The translations under genes were made by a program, and so were the position numbers. Under the pieces are notes generated by a model. The model searched no databases. It worked only from the letters and a program-made list of their open reading frames with translations, and was not told the DNA's origin. Shown here one piece after another: positions 22,621 to 30,955 of a stretch of DNA of 64,000 nucleotides; the first letter of the stretch is position 1; each line of letters starts with the position of its first letter. Origin of the DNA: Tanypteryx hageni (taxonomy: Eukaryota > Arthropoda > Insecta > Odonata > Petaluridae). The stretch spans positions 60,142,907-60,206,906 of the forward strand of contig CM054115.1 of assembly GCA_028673005.1 (NCBI GenBank), written 5' to 3'.

Positions 22621-22685
22621 ACTAATGTGGTAGAAAGTTTGTTTTGCTATTTATTTAAACTCACGGTGGAAAGAATATCATTATA
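22621..22685. promoter_or_regulatory. divergent intergenic spacer of the virion/packaging blocks
   Basis: The 65 bp between the start codons of the leftward PLA2-like gene and the rightward packaging ATPase must hold both start regions. It is AT-rich (TATTTATTTAAA at about 22649). No sharper element can be assigned. Confidence 0.35.
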
Positions 22686-23381
22686 ATGGAGGTAGAGGAA
22701 CAGTGCGAAAAGCTCCCGATAGGTACATTCTCGTTTGATGAATGTAAACCGCGCGAGAGGCATGGTCCCTTGCTTCCTGAAAGTATCCGCTGCATTGTTT
22801 GCGGTCCATCTAATTCTGGTAAAACAAATGTAATAATTAATCTTCTCACAGAGACAAATGGGCTAAAGTATGAAAACGTGTATTTATACAGTAAGTCGTT
22901 GAATCAACCAAAATATTTATTTCTGCAAAATATTCTTTCCTTAGTTCCTGAAATTGGACACTTCTTTTTCAAAGACAACAAAGGAGTTGTAAATATAGAT
23001 GATGTAAGACCGCACTCTGTATTTATATTTGATGACATTTCTTGTGAAAAGCAAGATAATATGAGAATATATTTTAGCAGTGGTCGGCACAAGATGATTG
23101 ATTGTTTTTATCTTGCTCAGACTTATTCAAAAGTTCCGAAGCAATTGATACGGGATAATGTAAATTTGATTATACTTTTTAAGCAGGATGAATTAAATCT
23201 CAAGCATATTTATGATGATCATGTAAATACGGATATGACCTTTGCGCAATTTAAGAACATATGCATGGAGTGTTGGAGGGATAAATATGGCTTTATGGTA
23301 ATAGATAAAGAATGTGATATTAATAAGGGACGCTATAGAAAAATGTTTGATTCTTTTATAAAACCACATAACATTTCATAG
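22686..23381 (+). CDS. FtsK/HerA-type genome-packaging ATPase
   Basis: A 231-residue P-loop ATPase. Walker A is GPSNSGKT (residues 40-47), Walker B is VFIFDD (112-117), and a QTYSKVPKQLIRDNVNLI segment (about 145-162) is in the sensor/arginine-finger region typical of the A32-like packaging ATPases of Polintons, adenovirus-like and NCLDV lineages. It pumps the DNA into preformed capsids. Length and motifs look complete. It opens the rightward block and is followed 34 bp later by the next gene. Its retention despite loss of the major capsid gene suggests the capsid deletion is recent, or that capsid is supplied in trans by another copy. Confidence 0.9.
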   Translation: MEVEEQCEKLPIGTFSFDECKPRERHGPLLPESIRCIVCGPSNSGKTNVIINLLTETNGLKYENVYLYSKSLNQPKYLFLQNILSLVPEIGHFFFKDNKGVVNIDDVRPHSVFIFDDISCEKQDNMRIYFSSGRHKMIDCFYLAQTYSKVPKQLIRDNVNLIILFKQDELNLKHIYDDHVNTDMTFAQFKNICMECWRDKYGFMVIDKECDINKGRYRKMFDSFIKPHNIS

Positions 23382-23415
23382 GTTCATTCAGTGTTTACAG
23401 GGTAATTAAACCGAT

Positions 23416-24192
23416 ATGTTTCAAGATAAAAGAAAGAGAAAAGCTGAAGAGGATCTGACTCGTGAAATCATTAAAAGAAGTGATAATATCCGAGAGAAAT
23501 ACAATAATTTAAAAAGAGCGCAGAGATCAGAACAAGATTTTTTATCACAGTCATTTAAACCAATTGTTGATCCTTTAAATGACCTCGTGCGACAAACCAA
23601 ATCTCAAAATATCTCCAAACCTACTGTAAATAAACAGTCCGATGAAAAATCTCCAGACAAAACTCTTTTTAGTAATTACATTAAATTGGTTATGAGCAAT
23701 GATAAGAGATTAGATCGTACTTTTGGAGTCAGATATAGCGGAACTGATTGGTTTATTGGAGATTCACCTGTTGAAATGGATGATGAAAACCTCATCGTGA
23801 GAGATAAGACTTATGTTGAGACACCGGGACTGCTTGAGCTTTTATTTATGACGAAACCAAAAATGGATGAAGTTAAGCCTAAGGATATGGAAAATTATCG
23901 TCAAATATTAATAGATACCAATGCTCATAAACGAGGATATAATAGTCGGGAGAAGATAAACAGTAATCGAGGATCTAAGTACGTAAAAATTATATCTAAA
24001 TTGTTTCCCAATTCTACAGCAGGCCGAGGGATGGATGTTTCACAACCTATCATTGAGTATTGGGATGACCCGAATGAACTTGTGGACAGACTTAAATTAA
24101 TTCTTTCATCTAAGGCTTCGGGGCATTCAGGTCACGACAATGAAATTGTCGCCATCATAGAAGAGCTTAGAGATAGCGATATCATTATATAA
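23416..24192 (+). CDS. conserved Polinton protein of unknown function
   Basis: A 258-residue hydrophilic protein with a Lys/Glu/Arg-rich coiled-coil N-terminus (1-45) and a conserved-looking core. Landmarks are LDRTFGVRYSGTDWFIGDS (about 99-117), a TPGLLELLF segment, NYRQILIDTNAHKRGYNSR (about 160-178), YVKIISKLFPNS, and YWDDPNELVDRLKLIL near the C-terminus followed by HDNEIVAIIEELRDS. I recognise this pattern from many Polinton-associated animal proteins (I believe a DUF8207-type domain), but no biochemical role is established. Its place between packaging ATPase and fiber-like gene suggests a virion or assembly role; this is inference. The 34-bp gap contains a 3'-splice-like TTTACAG. Confidence 0.65.
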   Translation: MFQDKRKRKAEEDLTREIIKRSDNIREKYNNLKRAQRSEQDFLSQSFKPIVDPLNDLVRQTKSQNISKPTVNKQSDEKSPDKTLFSNYIKLVMSNDKRLDRTFGVRYSGTDWFIGDSPVEMDDENLIVRDKTYVETPGLLELLFMTKPKMDEVKPKDMENYRQILIDTNAHKRGYNSREKINSNRGSKYVKIISKLFPNSTAGRGMDVSQPIIEYWDDPNELVDRLKLILSSKASGHSGHDNEIVAIIEELRDSDIII

Positions 24193-24226
24193 GATATGAT
24201 AGCGATTTTACTTTCGCAGTAAAATA

Positions 24227-24985
24227 ATGCCTGTGGATAAGTTTGGACGTTCTTTGAGGAGAAGAAGGAGGATGGATTCGTATGATATGCTAGGAAATCG
24301 TTTAACAAATTTAGCTTCTCCTATAGACACCAATGATGCTGTCACAAAAGGATATTTGAGAGATAACACACTTTCATTGACTGAACATCAAATAAATGCT
24401 GACAATCGTCGCATATCTAATATAGGCAAATCTCTTCAACCTAGAGATGCTGTCTCAAAAGAGTACGTGGACTTTCGAATACCAGGAGCGACGAGACATT
24501 ATATTTCAGCAGGTGGACGAAGAATCGTAAGTGCGAAAGAACCAATAGATGAGGGTGATGTAGTAAATAAACGTTTTTTGCTTCAAAATGCTATAACAAT
24601 AGCAAAAGACACTACGAGTGCAAAGAAAACCCGAATAACGGATTTGAATGATCCTCAGGATGAATATGATGCAGTTAATTATAAGACCTTGCTTACAAAA
24701 TTACAGAATGCTGTTATCATGGATAGCGGTGTGATAGATGTGAAAAGTCATCGGATAACAAACGTATCAAACCCTCAAGATGAAAGTGACGCTGTTAATT
24801 TTAAGACTTTGCTTGAAAGCTCAACAGTTCATCTAAATCATGTTGCAAATAACACTATCACGCTAAATAAGAATAAATTTGATGCACGCGGACATGCTCT
24901 GACTAATGTGAGAGATCCTGTGGAAGAAACAGACGTTGTCAATTTGGGTTATTTGAGGAGATTGCTTTTAAAACGTCAGTATTAA
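24227..24985 (+). CDS. fiber/spike-like repeat protein
   Basis: A 252-residue protein with a basic N-terminus (RSLRRRRRMDS) followed by six copies of a motif of the form RIxNxxxPxDxxDAVNKxYL. The Asp-(Ala/Val)-Val signatures start at residues 37, 74, 111, 148, 188 and 236, so the first four are exactly 37 residues apart. Such repeats are typical of shafts of trimeric tail-fiber and spike proteins of phages and some large DNA viruses, where the chains form beta-structured or triple-stranded stalks between coiled segments. Here it could be the receptor-binding fiber on penton vertices. No recognisable C-terminal knob is present. Function is inferred from the repeats; the family's role in Polintons is not known to me experimentally. 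Confidence 0.6.
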   Translation: MPVDKFGRSLRRRRRMDSYDMLGNRLTNLASPIDTNDAVTKGYLRDNTLSLTEHQINADNRRISNIGKSLQPRDAVSKEYVDFRIPGATRHYISAGGRRIVSAKEPIDEGDVVNKRFLLQNAITIAKDTTSAKKTRITDLNDPQDEYDAVNYKTLLTKLQNAVIMDSGVIDVKSHRITNVSNPQDESDAVNFKTLLESSTVHLNHVANNTITLNKNKFDARGHALTNVRDPVEETDVVNLGYLRRLLLKRQY

Positions 24986-25040
24986 TAGAGGAACATTTCA
25001 ACGGTCACGGAATAATTATGCAGTCAACCTAGACGTGAAG

Positions 25041-25967
25041 ATGGATATCAGACGTGGAATTGTCAATGAACTTCACAAACCAGCGAGGAAGAATTATGAA
25101 CGAAGAAAAGTTCTGATAAAAGGTTTGGACGACTTATGGCAAGCTGATTTGGTAGAAATGCTTCCTTATTCAAGTGAAAATCGTGGATACAAATACCTAT
25201 TAACCATGATAGATGCCTTATCAAAATACGCTTGGGCTGTTCCTGTGAAACGAAAAACCTCAGAAGATGTCTCGCGGGCTGTGAAGATGATTCTCAAACA
25301 AAGGAAACCGAGAAATATTCAAACTGATCAAGGGAAAGAGTTTTACAACAATAAATTCATTGGTTTGATGAAAAAACATGGAATTAACCATTACAGCACA
25401 TTTAGCACAATGAAAGCTTCAATAGTAGAACGATGGAACCGTACTCTTAAAACTGAAATGTGGAAACGATTTAGTTTACAAGGTAACCACAAATGGTTAA
25501 CAATATTACCTATTTTAGTTCAAGAGTATAATAATAGGGTACATAGAACGATCAAGATGAAACCTGCTGATGTCACTAAGGAGAATGAAAAGGATATATT
25601 ATCAAGAATTTATCAAAGGAAAATAAGAAAAGGCGCTAAAAAGGTCAAATTTAGTGAAGGGGACAATGTACGCATATCAAAAAGCAAGGCAATATTTGAA
25701 AAAGGTTTTACGCCTTCTTGGTCTACAGAGATATTTGTCATAGAGGAAGTAAAAAATACGGTTCCACCAACTTATATTCTCAGAGACCAAAATAATCAAC
25801 CTATTAAAGGCGGCTTTTATCAAGAGGAATTGCAGAAAACAAAGTTCCAGGATGTTTACTTAGTGGAAAAGATTTTGAAGAGACGTGGTGATAAGGCGTA
25901 CGTTAAATGGTTGGGATTCGACAATTGTTATAACACATGGGAAGATGTAAATCAAATGTTGAAATAA
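25041..25967 (+). CDS. RVE-type integrase with C-terminal chromodomain
   Basis: A 308-residue integrase counted from the ATG at 25041 (an in-frame GTG lies 6 bp upstream). The catalytic DDE triad is Asp36 (WQADLV), Asp96 (QTDQGKEF) and Glu130 (SIVERWNR), with 33 residues between the last two. A helix-rich YNNRVHRTIKMKPADV segment follows, as in retroviral/Ty3 integrases. A SH3-like C-terminal region is around residues 200-265, and the end (YLVEKILKRRGDKAYVKWLGF, then TWEDVNQML) is a chromodomain. It would generate the 6-bp target duplication, and the chromodomain may direct insertion to marked chromatin. The stop codon overlaps an AATAAA signal. Confidence 0.95.
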   Translation: MDIRRGIVNELHKPARKNYERRKVLIKGLDDLWQADLVEMLPYSSENRGYKYLLTMIDALSKYAWAVPVKRKTSEDVSRAVKMILKQRKPRNIQTDQGKEFYNNKFIGLMKKHGINHYSTFSTMKASIVERWNRTLKTEMWKRFSLQGNHKWLTILPILVQEYNNRVHRTIKMKPADVTKENEKDILSRIYQRKIRKGAKKVKFSEGDNVRISKSKAIFEKGFTPSWSTEIFVIEEVKNTVPPTYILRDQNNQPIKGGFYQEELQKTKFQDVYLVEKILKRRGDKAYVKWLGFDNCYNTWEDVNQMLK

Positions 25968-25972
25968 ATAAA
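25963..25972 (+). terminator. overlapping AATAAA polyadenylation signals after integrase
   Basis: The integrase stop TAA is embedded in AAATAAATAAA, giving two overlapping poly(A) signals at the end of the rightward block. Confidence 0.55.
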
Positions 25973-26049
25973 AGATTTATGTTTCATATTCAATTGTTTT
26001 TATTCCAATTTAGGAAATAATTTTCCATCACCAATAGAATAAAGCGCAA

Positions 26050-26270
26050 TTCAATTGCGCACACATTTCACATAAAAAGTACAGAAATATCAATACTAAA
26101 AACTAAATAGAAAAAAATTATTTCAATTGCGCACACACAACACATAAAAAGTACAGAAATATCAATACTAAAAACTAAATAGAAAAAAAAAATATTTCAA
26201 TTGCACGCACATTTCACTTAAAAAGTACAGAAATATCAATACTAAAAACTAAATAGAAAAAAAAAATATT
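26050..26270. repeat. three ~73-bp tandem repeats between convergent genes
   Basis: Units start at 26050, 26122 and 26196 (TTCAATTGCxC...) and contain AAAAAGTACAGAAATATC and CTAAAAACTAAATAG. They fill the space between the convergent 3' ends of integrase and polymerase, up to the polymerase stop codon. They may separate transcription units or act as a replication or packaging element; role unknown. Confidence 0.85.
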
Positions 26271-26271
26271 T

Positions 26272-29200
26272 TCATTCGTCATTCGGAGTTAAGTAATGAC
26301 CATGAGCTAATGTATTGATTCCATCACATAAAATGTACCTCTTGTCATCAAAAGGTGATAACGATAGTTTGTTCACTTCTACAGAATATAACTCATGTTT
26401 TTTAGATCTTATCTGTCTAAATGATGTCATTTTTTCTTTACTTTCATTCAAACAGTCCAAATAATCTTTGAATTTTATTTTACTGTTAACGGCGCATTTT
26501 TTAACGCCTTTGGCACGCTTTTTTTCCTCACCGTCGATGATAATGGAATACATCTTTGCTCTCAATCCTACAAATTCAGAGATTGATTTTGCACAGGCTT
26601 CATCTTTAAATTTACCCAACACTTTCTTATTTGCCAAAGAATAACATTTGTGATCAGTTGGATAGTCTGAAGTATCAAAGAAAGAAATATTTTTTATCAA
26701 GTCTTCATAAAAATCATCCGTTTTTACCTCGTAAATAAATGAATCTGTATCCATATACAACAATTTTAGATTTTCTTTATCATACATGGACTTCATTACG
26801 TTGTAATGAAAATCATACATTAAAATTTTAGATAAATCTAAAATTGCCATTCCTACATAAATGGGTTTATCAAAAACAATTTTTTCTTTCGCCATATGTA
26901 CTGCGACCAGATTTTCCGAATATATGGTTCGATCTAGAAAATTACTTTTTGCTATTACTTTTTGCAATCTTTTCATGTCACAGATCAATTCAATATTTAT
27001 TCTTTTACGTACGTTCTCCATAGATTTCCCAAAAACTGAATTGTTCATTAATTTAAAGAATTCCTTTTCGAAATCGTTAGTAGCCAATTTCCGCTTCTCA
27101 GTATTATTTAATATATATGACTCAAGCCAATTAGATTGTTGAAATTCTATTATTCTATTAATATTTTTTAATTTTAACCCTAGCTGTAATGCTTGTTTCA
27201 ACAGAGAAATGTGAATTACATAGCGTTTCTTATTGAATAATGTTGTTAGAAGTTTTTTCTGATCTGAACCTGGCGGGTTATCATTTTCAGGTAGAAGGGG
27301 AAATTCGTTATGCTGATCGTGAAGGTAACTTGGGTATTCCAAATCTACATCTAACAAATACCCTACGGTGCCTTCATCATCAATCTCTTCAATGTCTCCT
27401 ATATCTTTTGGATCAACCCATCTAAATCCCGAATAAGGCATTTTTTTACACATACTATACCCATACAAGTTATTTGCGTCTATATATGCTATATATGAAC
27501 TTTCTTCTCTAGGATTATATTCATTCATGTACTTATTGTTTGCTTTCGAATATCGTTTAACACATTGAGCCAAACCTCCCCTGATTCCACGTTCTATCAT
27601 AATAATCATATCGTAATCAGTCAGTAGATCTAATTTTGCTTTACTATGTTTGAGGGCGGCTTCCCAAGCAAGTCCGGGGGATGTGAAATAGTAACTAGGA
27701 TCCAAACCATATGATTGCAAACATTCACTGCGGAAATTCTCAAATACATCGACGAGTCCCACAACGTCACCCGTCAGATATATATCGCTGTACTCCCCTA
27801 AGTTTTTAACATTGAAAGTCTCCCACACTTTTTTAGCATGCTCATAGTCAGAAATAGAAAGCTCAGTTTCATTTAATTTATTTACAAAAGAATCCATCGG
27901 AGGAAGAAATGGCAATTCTAATTTTTCAAAACAATCGATGAAATCATATGGAAAAACACCTTTCTTTGTAATTAATTTAAATTGTTCACCATGAAAGTGT
28001 TTTGATGTCTCTACGAATTTTGACGCTGGGAGAATTGACATTAAATACTCTAAGCTATAGGGCATAAATCTATATGTATCCACAAATCTTAACTGTATGT
28101 TCCCAATATACTTTATAAAGCTAATATATCGCTCCTCTGTATTGGGAATCACTCCTATCCTCCCTGGAATATTTCCCAGTTCTTTTATAATAAAATGTGA
28201 ATCATAACCACTCAAATTGTGTATGTACACAGGAATGAAATTCGGATTCTTAAAATTTAAATTACATATTCGATGAGCAGCTCCTCTAAACTCCCCACTC
28301 AAATGACAATGATCTTTAACTTTATAATTTTTGCTATTTTCTTCAATTTTTCCTCCGCAAATATGACAATCAGCACAGTTTTTGTAATTTTCTTCTTGTA
28401 TTGACGTTAATTCTATCATTCCAATTTTCCTTGCATAAATATCTGAAATTTTGTTTGCTAGATAAGCTAAGTACTCTACTAATTTATATGCTGCATCTAC
28501 TCCTCGATATATGTATGGTTTCTGTGGAATAATATCTGCCGCAAAAGATGATTTAACATAAACGCAAAAGCTCATTGCTTCATGTTTCTGATATGAAGAC
28601 GTGTGGGAACTTGTCGGATCTCCAGGACAACCTTGAATGGGTAGTAATATTGATTCGATATCAGCATAAATTACAAAGGGAACTCGAAGTTTGTTTTGAT
28701 AATTTTTAAATTCTATATGCGGTACTTTACCATCTTTAATTTCAGGCAGAACAATTCTTGTTGGATGATTAAATTTACATAATTCTAAATGATTTCTTAA
28801 TCGAATTTCACGGTCATTACCTGTGTAGTAATTAAAACATCGTTTACAAATCGATATTGAACGTTTACTTTTAATAAGTTGACGGGAAATTAGTCTATTG
28901 AAGTTCTTTATCCAAACATAGTGAATTTCATTGCCCTCAGTCAATAGCAACAGATCGCGATGATCCACTAATTCTTCATCAACAACTTTCAACGGATACA
29001 CATTAGAGTCATTATCAATACCGAATACGTTGATGCTAATGTTATTTCGACGTTCAAATAATTTTATCTGATTCAAAGGTGTGGGAAAATTTATACAGTC
29101 AAAATCGTAAGAATGAGTTATATTTCTGTAGGAACTTACTCTCTCAGGATGGTGAATGGTAACTAATTTTCCAAGAATAGAATATCGAAAACAATTATTG

Positions 29201-29793
29201 TCTAAATTTTGCACATTTACACATGCTCTAGTTGATGCTATGCAATTTGGTAGATTAATATATTTTCTTCCTCTTAAAGGTTTAAACACGTTAATTCTAA
29301 GTAATATGTGAACAATTTCATTTAACATCCACCCACTTTTTTTTGTTCCACTCTCTTCCATCTCACATGTGATTTTTTTTAGGGCTGAATCTACCATCTC
29401 ACCTACATTTGAATCCATATAAACAGCTACATTTTTAGTTTTGAAAGCTCGCTTCTGTTCTTCACCAGCAATATTGACGAAGTTACATTCTAAAAATATG
29501 TTAAATTTTAATGTTTTATCTACTATTAAATTTTTTCTAATTTTATCAACCAAATATATTCTTTTATTTTCTAGAAATGTTTCTACACTCTTACAATCCT
29601 TAATATTACTAAATTTATAGGTTCTCAAAGAACCATTAAATGCTACTTCTACTTCGTCTTCTTCAACTCTTCTTTTTTTATCGCCGATCACCGACGTGTC
29701 TCTTTCACTTTCTAAATCATTACCCACGATCGGACTGTTTGTATAACTGTCTAAATATTCACTCAATTTTCTTTTTTTCCAGTGTTTTTCCAT
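26272..29793 (-). CDS. protein-primed family B DNA polymerase (pPolB)
   Basis: An intact 1173-residue replicative polymerase. Exonuclease motifs: ExoI YADIE (376-380), ExoII HNLSGYD (525-531), ExoIII region YSDIYLTGDVVGLVDVF (about 668-684). Polymerase motifs: A IDANNLYGYSM (771-781), B NNSVFGK (917-923), C YMDTDS (1013-1018). Between ExoI and ExoII is a Cys/His zinc motif (CHIC near 476, DHCH near 494, C510), resembling the endonuclease VII zinc site and common in Polinton polymerases. The first 350 residues hold a conserved N-terminal domain with NNCFRYSIL (Cys201) and HYVWIKN (His291), then a C2HC finger (Cys316, Cys319, His335, Cys339). The start codon lies 2 nt after the upstream gene's stop (TAA-CG-ATG). 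Confidence 0.97.
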   Translation of the reverse strand: MEKHWKKRKLSEYLDSYTNSPIVGNDLESERDTSVIGDKKRRVEEDEVEVAFNGSLRTYKFSNIKDCKSVETFLENKRIYLVDKIRKNLIVDKTLKFNIFLECNFVNIAGEEQKRAFKTKNVAVYMDSNVGEMVDSALKKITCEMEESGTKKSGWMLNEIVHILLRINVFKPLRGRKYINLPNCIASTRACVNVQNLDNNCFRYSILGKLVTIHHPERVSSYRNITHSYDFDCINFPTPLNQIKLFERRNNISINVFGIDNDSNVYPLKVVDEELVDHRDLLLLTEGNEIHYVWIKNFNRLISRQLIKSKRSISICKRCFNYYTGNDREIRLRNHLELCKFNHPTRIVLPEIKDGKVPHIEFKNYQNKLRVPFVIYADIESILLPIQGCPGDPTSSHTSSYQKHEAMSFCVYVKSSFAADIIPQKPYIYRGVDAAYKLVEYLAYLANKISDIYARKIGMIELTSIQEENYKNCADCHICGGKIEENSKNYKVKDHCHLSGEFRGAAHRICNLNFKNPNFIPVYIHNLSGYDSHFIIKELGNIPGRIGVIPNTEERYISFIKYIGNIQLRFVDTYRFMPYSLEYLMSILPASKFVETSKHFHGEQFKLITKKGVFPYDFIDCFEKLELPFLPPMDSFVNKLNETELSISDYEHAKKVWETFNVKNLGEYSDIYLTGDVVGLVDVFENFRSECLQSYGLDPSYYFTSPGLAWEAALKHSKAKLDLLTDYDMIIMIERGIRGGLAQCVKRYSKANNKYMNEYNPREESSYIAYIDANNLYGYSMCKKMPYSGFRWVDPKDIGDIEEIDDEGTVGYLLDVDLEYPSYLHDQHNEFPLLPENDNPPGSDQKKLLTTLFNKKRYVIHISLLKQALQLGLKLKNINRIIEFQQSNWLESYILNNTEKRKLATNDFEKEFFKLMNNSVFGKSMENVRKRINIELICDMKRLQKVIAKSNFLDRTIYSENLVAVHMAKEKIVFDKPIYVGMAILDLSKILMYDFHYNVMKSMYDKENLKLLYMDTDSFIYEVKTDDFYEDLIKNISFFDTSDYPTDHKCYSLANKKVLGKFKDEACAKSISEFVGLRAKMYSIIIDGEEKKRAKGVKKCAVNSKIKFKDYLDCLNESKEKMTSFRQIRSKKHELYSVEVNKLSLSPFDDKRYILCDGINTLAHGHYLTPNDE

Positions 29794-29795
29794 CG

Positions 29796-30098
29796 TTACA
29801 CTATTGTCACATCATGAACATTCCCAAGTTTTCCCTTATATATTAAATTATGTTTTTCTTCCCCAATATTATATTCTTCTAGCTCTTTTGAGGAGAACTG
29901 ACTAGGGTCGAATCTCTTCGGCAGGAAAACTTTCCAAGACTCACCGTTCCTTTCAATGTATGCTCTTAGTGTCGGACCGTATTTGGCGTCAACCACATCA
30001 AATCTCAAAATCCGGTATTCGACGTGCTTTTCGAGCTCACCAATTGGTTTGTAGGCTACTATTTGCGATTGATCGTTCAATTTTTTCATGAATGCCAT
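29796..30098 (-). CDS. small candidate OB-fold/ssDNA-binding protein
   Basis: A 100-residue protein from the ATG at 30098. The pattern ELEKHVEYRILRFDVVDAKYGPTLRAYI and VFLPKRFD (beta strands alternating with Lys/Tyr/Gly turns) is one I have seen in small proteins encoded just upstream of polymerase B in Polintons, and its strand pattern fits an OB-fold. A single-stranded-DNA-binding helper for strand-displacement replication is the natural guess, unproven. It ends 2 nt before the polymerase start. Directly before its ATG is a strong 3' splice site (polypyrimidine tract, then CAG), with a consensus GTAAGT donor 114 bp upstream, so the leader is probably spliced. Confidence 0.6.
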   Translation of the reverse strand: MAFMKKLNDQSQIVAYKPIGELEKHVEYRILRFDVVDAKYGPTLRAYIERNGESWKVFLPKRFDPSQFSSKELEEYNIGEEKHNLIYKGKLGNVHDVTIV

Positions 30099-30212
30099 CT
30101 GAAAAGACAAAAGAAAAAGAACAAAGAATAGTTTTTGTCCACAATAACCTCACTGGAGTTAAAATTACCATTAATTCATACATCATTAAATAATTTATCA
30201 GTAGGTACTTAC
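30099..30212 (-). other. candidate 5'-leader intron upstream of the OB-fold/polymerase genes
   Basis: On the minus strand the donor AAAAAG|GTAAGTA-type site begins with GTAAGT at 30212, and the acceptor TTTTTCTTTTGTCTTTTCAG ends at 30099 immediately before the ATG. The 114-bp length is normal for an arthropod intron. A (TA)n TATA-like stretch lies about 165 bp further upstream. Confidence 0.6.
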
Positions 30213-30369
30213 TTTTTATATTGAAACGCTTCTGAACTGTTGAGTAATCTGCAACTGACAACTGTATCTTCACTCGAATGAAAATAAAACGTTGCTTTAC
30301 ATCAGCGCGGAAAAAGACGAGTGTCTTCGAAGGTTGATCTTTGATTTCTGCTAGATTTCTACCATTTCC

Positions 30370-30396
30370 TTCGATATATATATATATATATATATA
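30370..30396 (-). promoter_or_regulatory. TATA-like (TA)n promoter candidate
   Basis: A run of TATATATATA ending in TATATATCGAAGG on the minus strand. It precedes the candidate leader intron of the replication genes. A very similar TTATATATATCGAGG lies before the next leftward ORF (31256-31272), suggesting a shared promoter motif. Confidence 0.4.
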
Positions 30397-30404
30397 ATAC
30401 CCCA

Positions 30405-30900
30405 CGCTCCCGGTGACGTAATAGAAAACTCATTGCCATGGGTTTCTAAAATGGGAAATAAAAATTTAACTTCGGTTTCTAAAGCCTCATACCGGGTTTC
30501 ATAATACTTTCACTTTTACCTCGGGCTACGTAATAGAAAACTCGTTCCCATGGATTTTTAAATTGGGAAATAAAAATTTAAAAATTTGTGACGTGATAAA
30601 TTATCATCTATCACAAGTCCTCCATCCATGGTTCTAATACGATATTCTTGACGGTTACGTAATAGAAAACTCGTTCCCATGGGTTTCTAAATTGGGAAAT
30701 AAAAATTTGATTTCGGTTTTAAAAGCCTCGTACCGGGTTTCATAATACTTTCACTTTTACCTCGGAAGAGTGTGAGTTTGACTCCTTTTTTATGTTAACG
30801 AAATTCCGCTTAGAATGTCTCCTGATTTGAGACGTAATAAATTTGGGAAATAAAAATTTAGCTCCGGTTTCAAAAGCCTCGTACCAAGATTCATGGAAAT
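30405..30900. repeat. four iterated copies of an ACGTAATAGAAAACTC-type motif
   Basis: Copies begin at about 30414, 30530, 30655 and 30830 (the last is shortened). Each contains ACGTAATA(GAAAACTCGTTCCCATGG), then GGGAAATAAAAATTTA. Three continue into GCCTCxTACCGGGTTTCAT. They fill the ~550 bp between the replication block and the small acidic ORF. Candidate roles are operator, replication enhancer or a decayed internal repeat. Confidence 0.8.
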
Positions 30901-30955
30901 AAAACACATGTTTGAGATAATCAGTTTATTTATTTATTTAAAAAAAGTACAGCAA

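Noticed and set aside
30037..30405. 122-codon minus-strand frame over the leader of the OB-fold-like gene
   Set aside because: It starts in a (TA)n run, crosses a strong donor/acceptor pair and is out of frame with the conserved gene.
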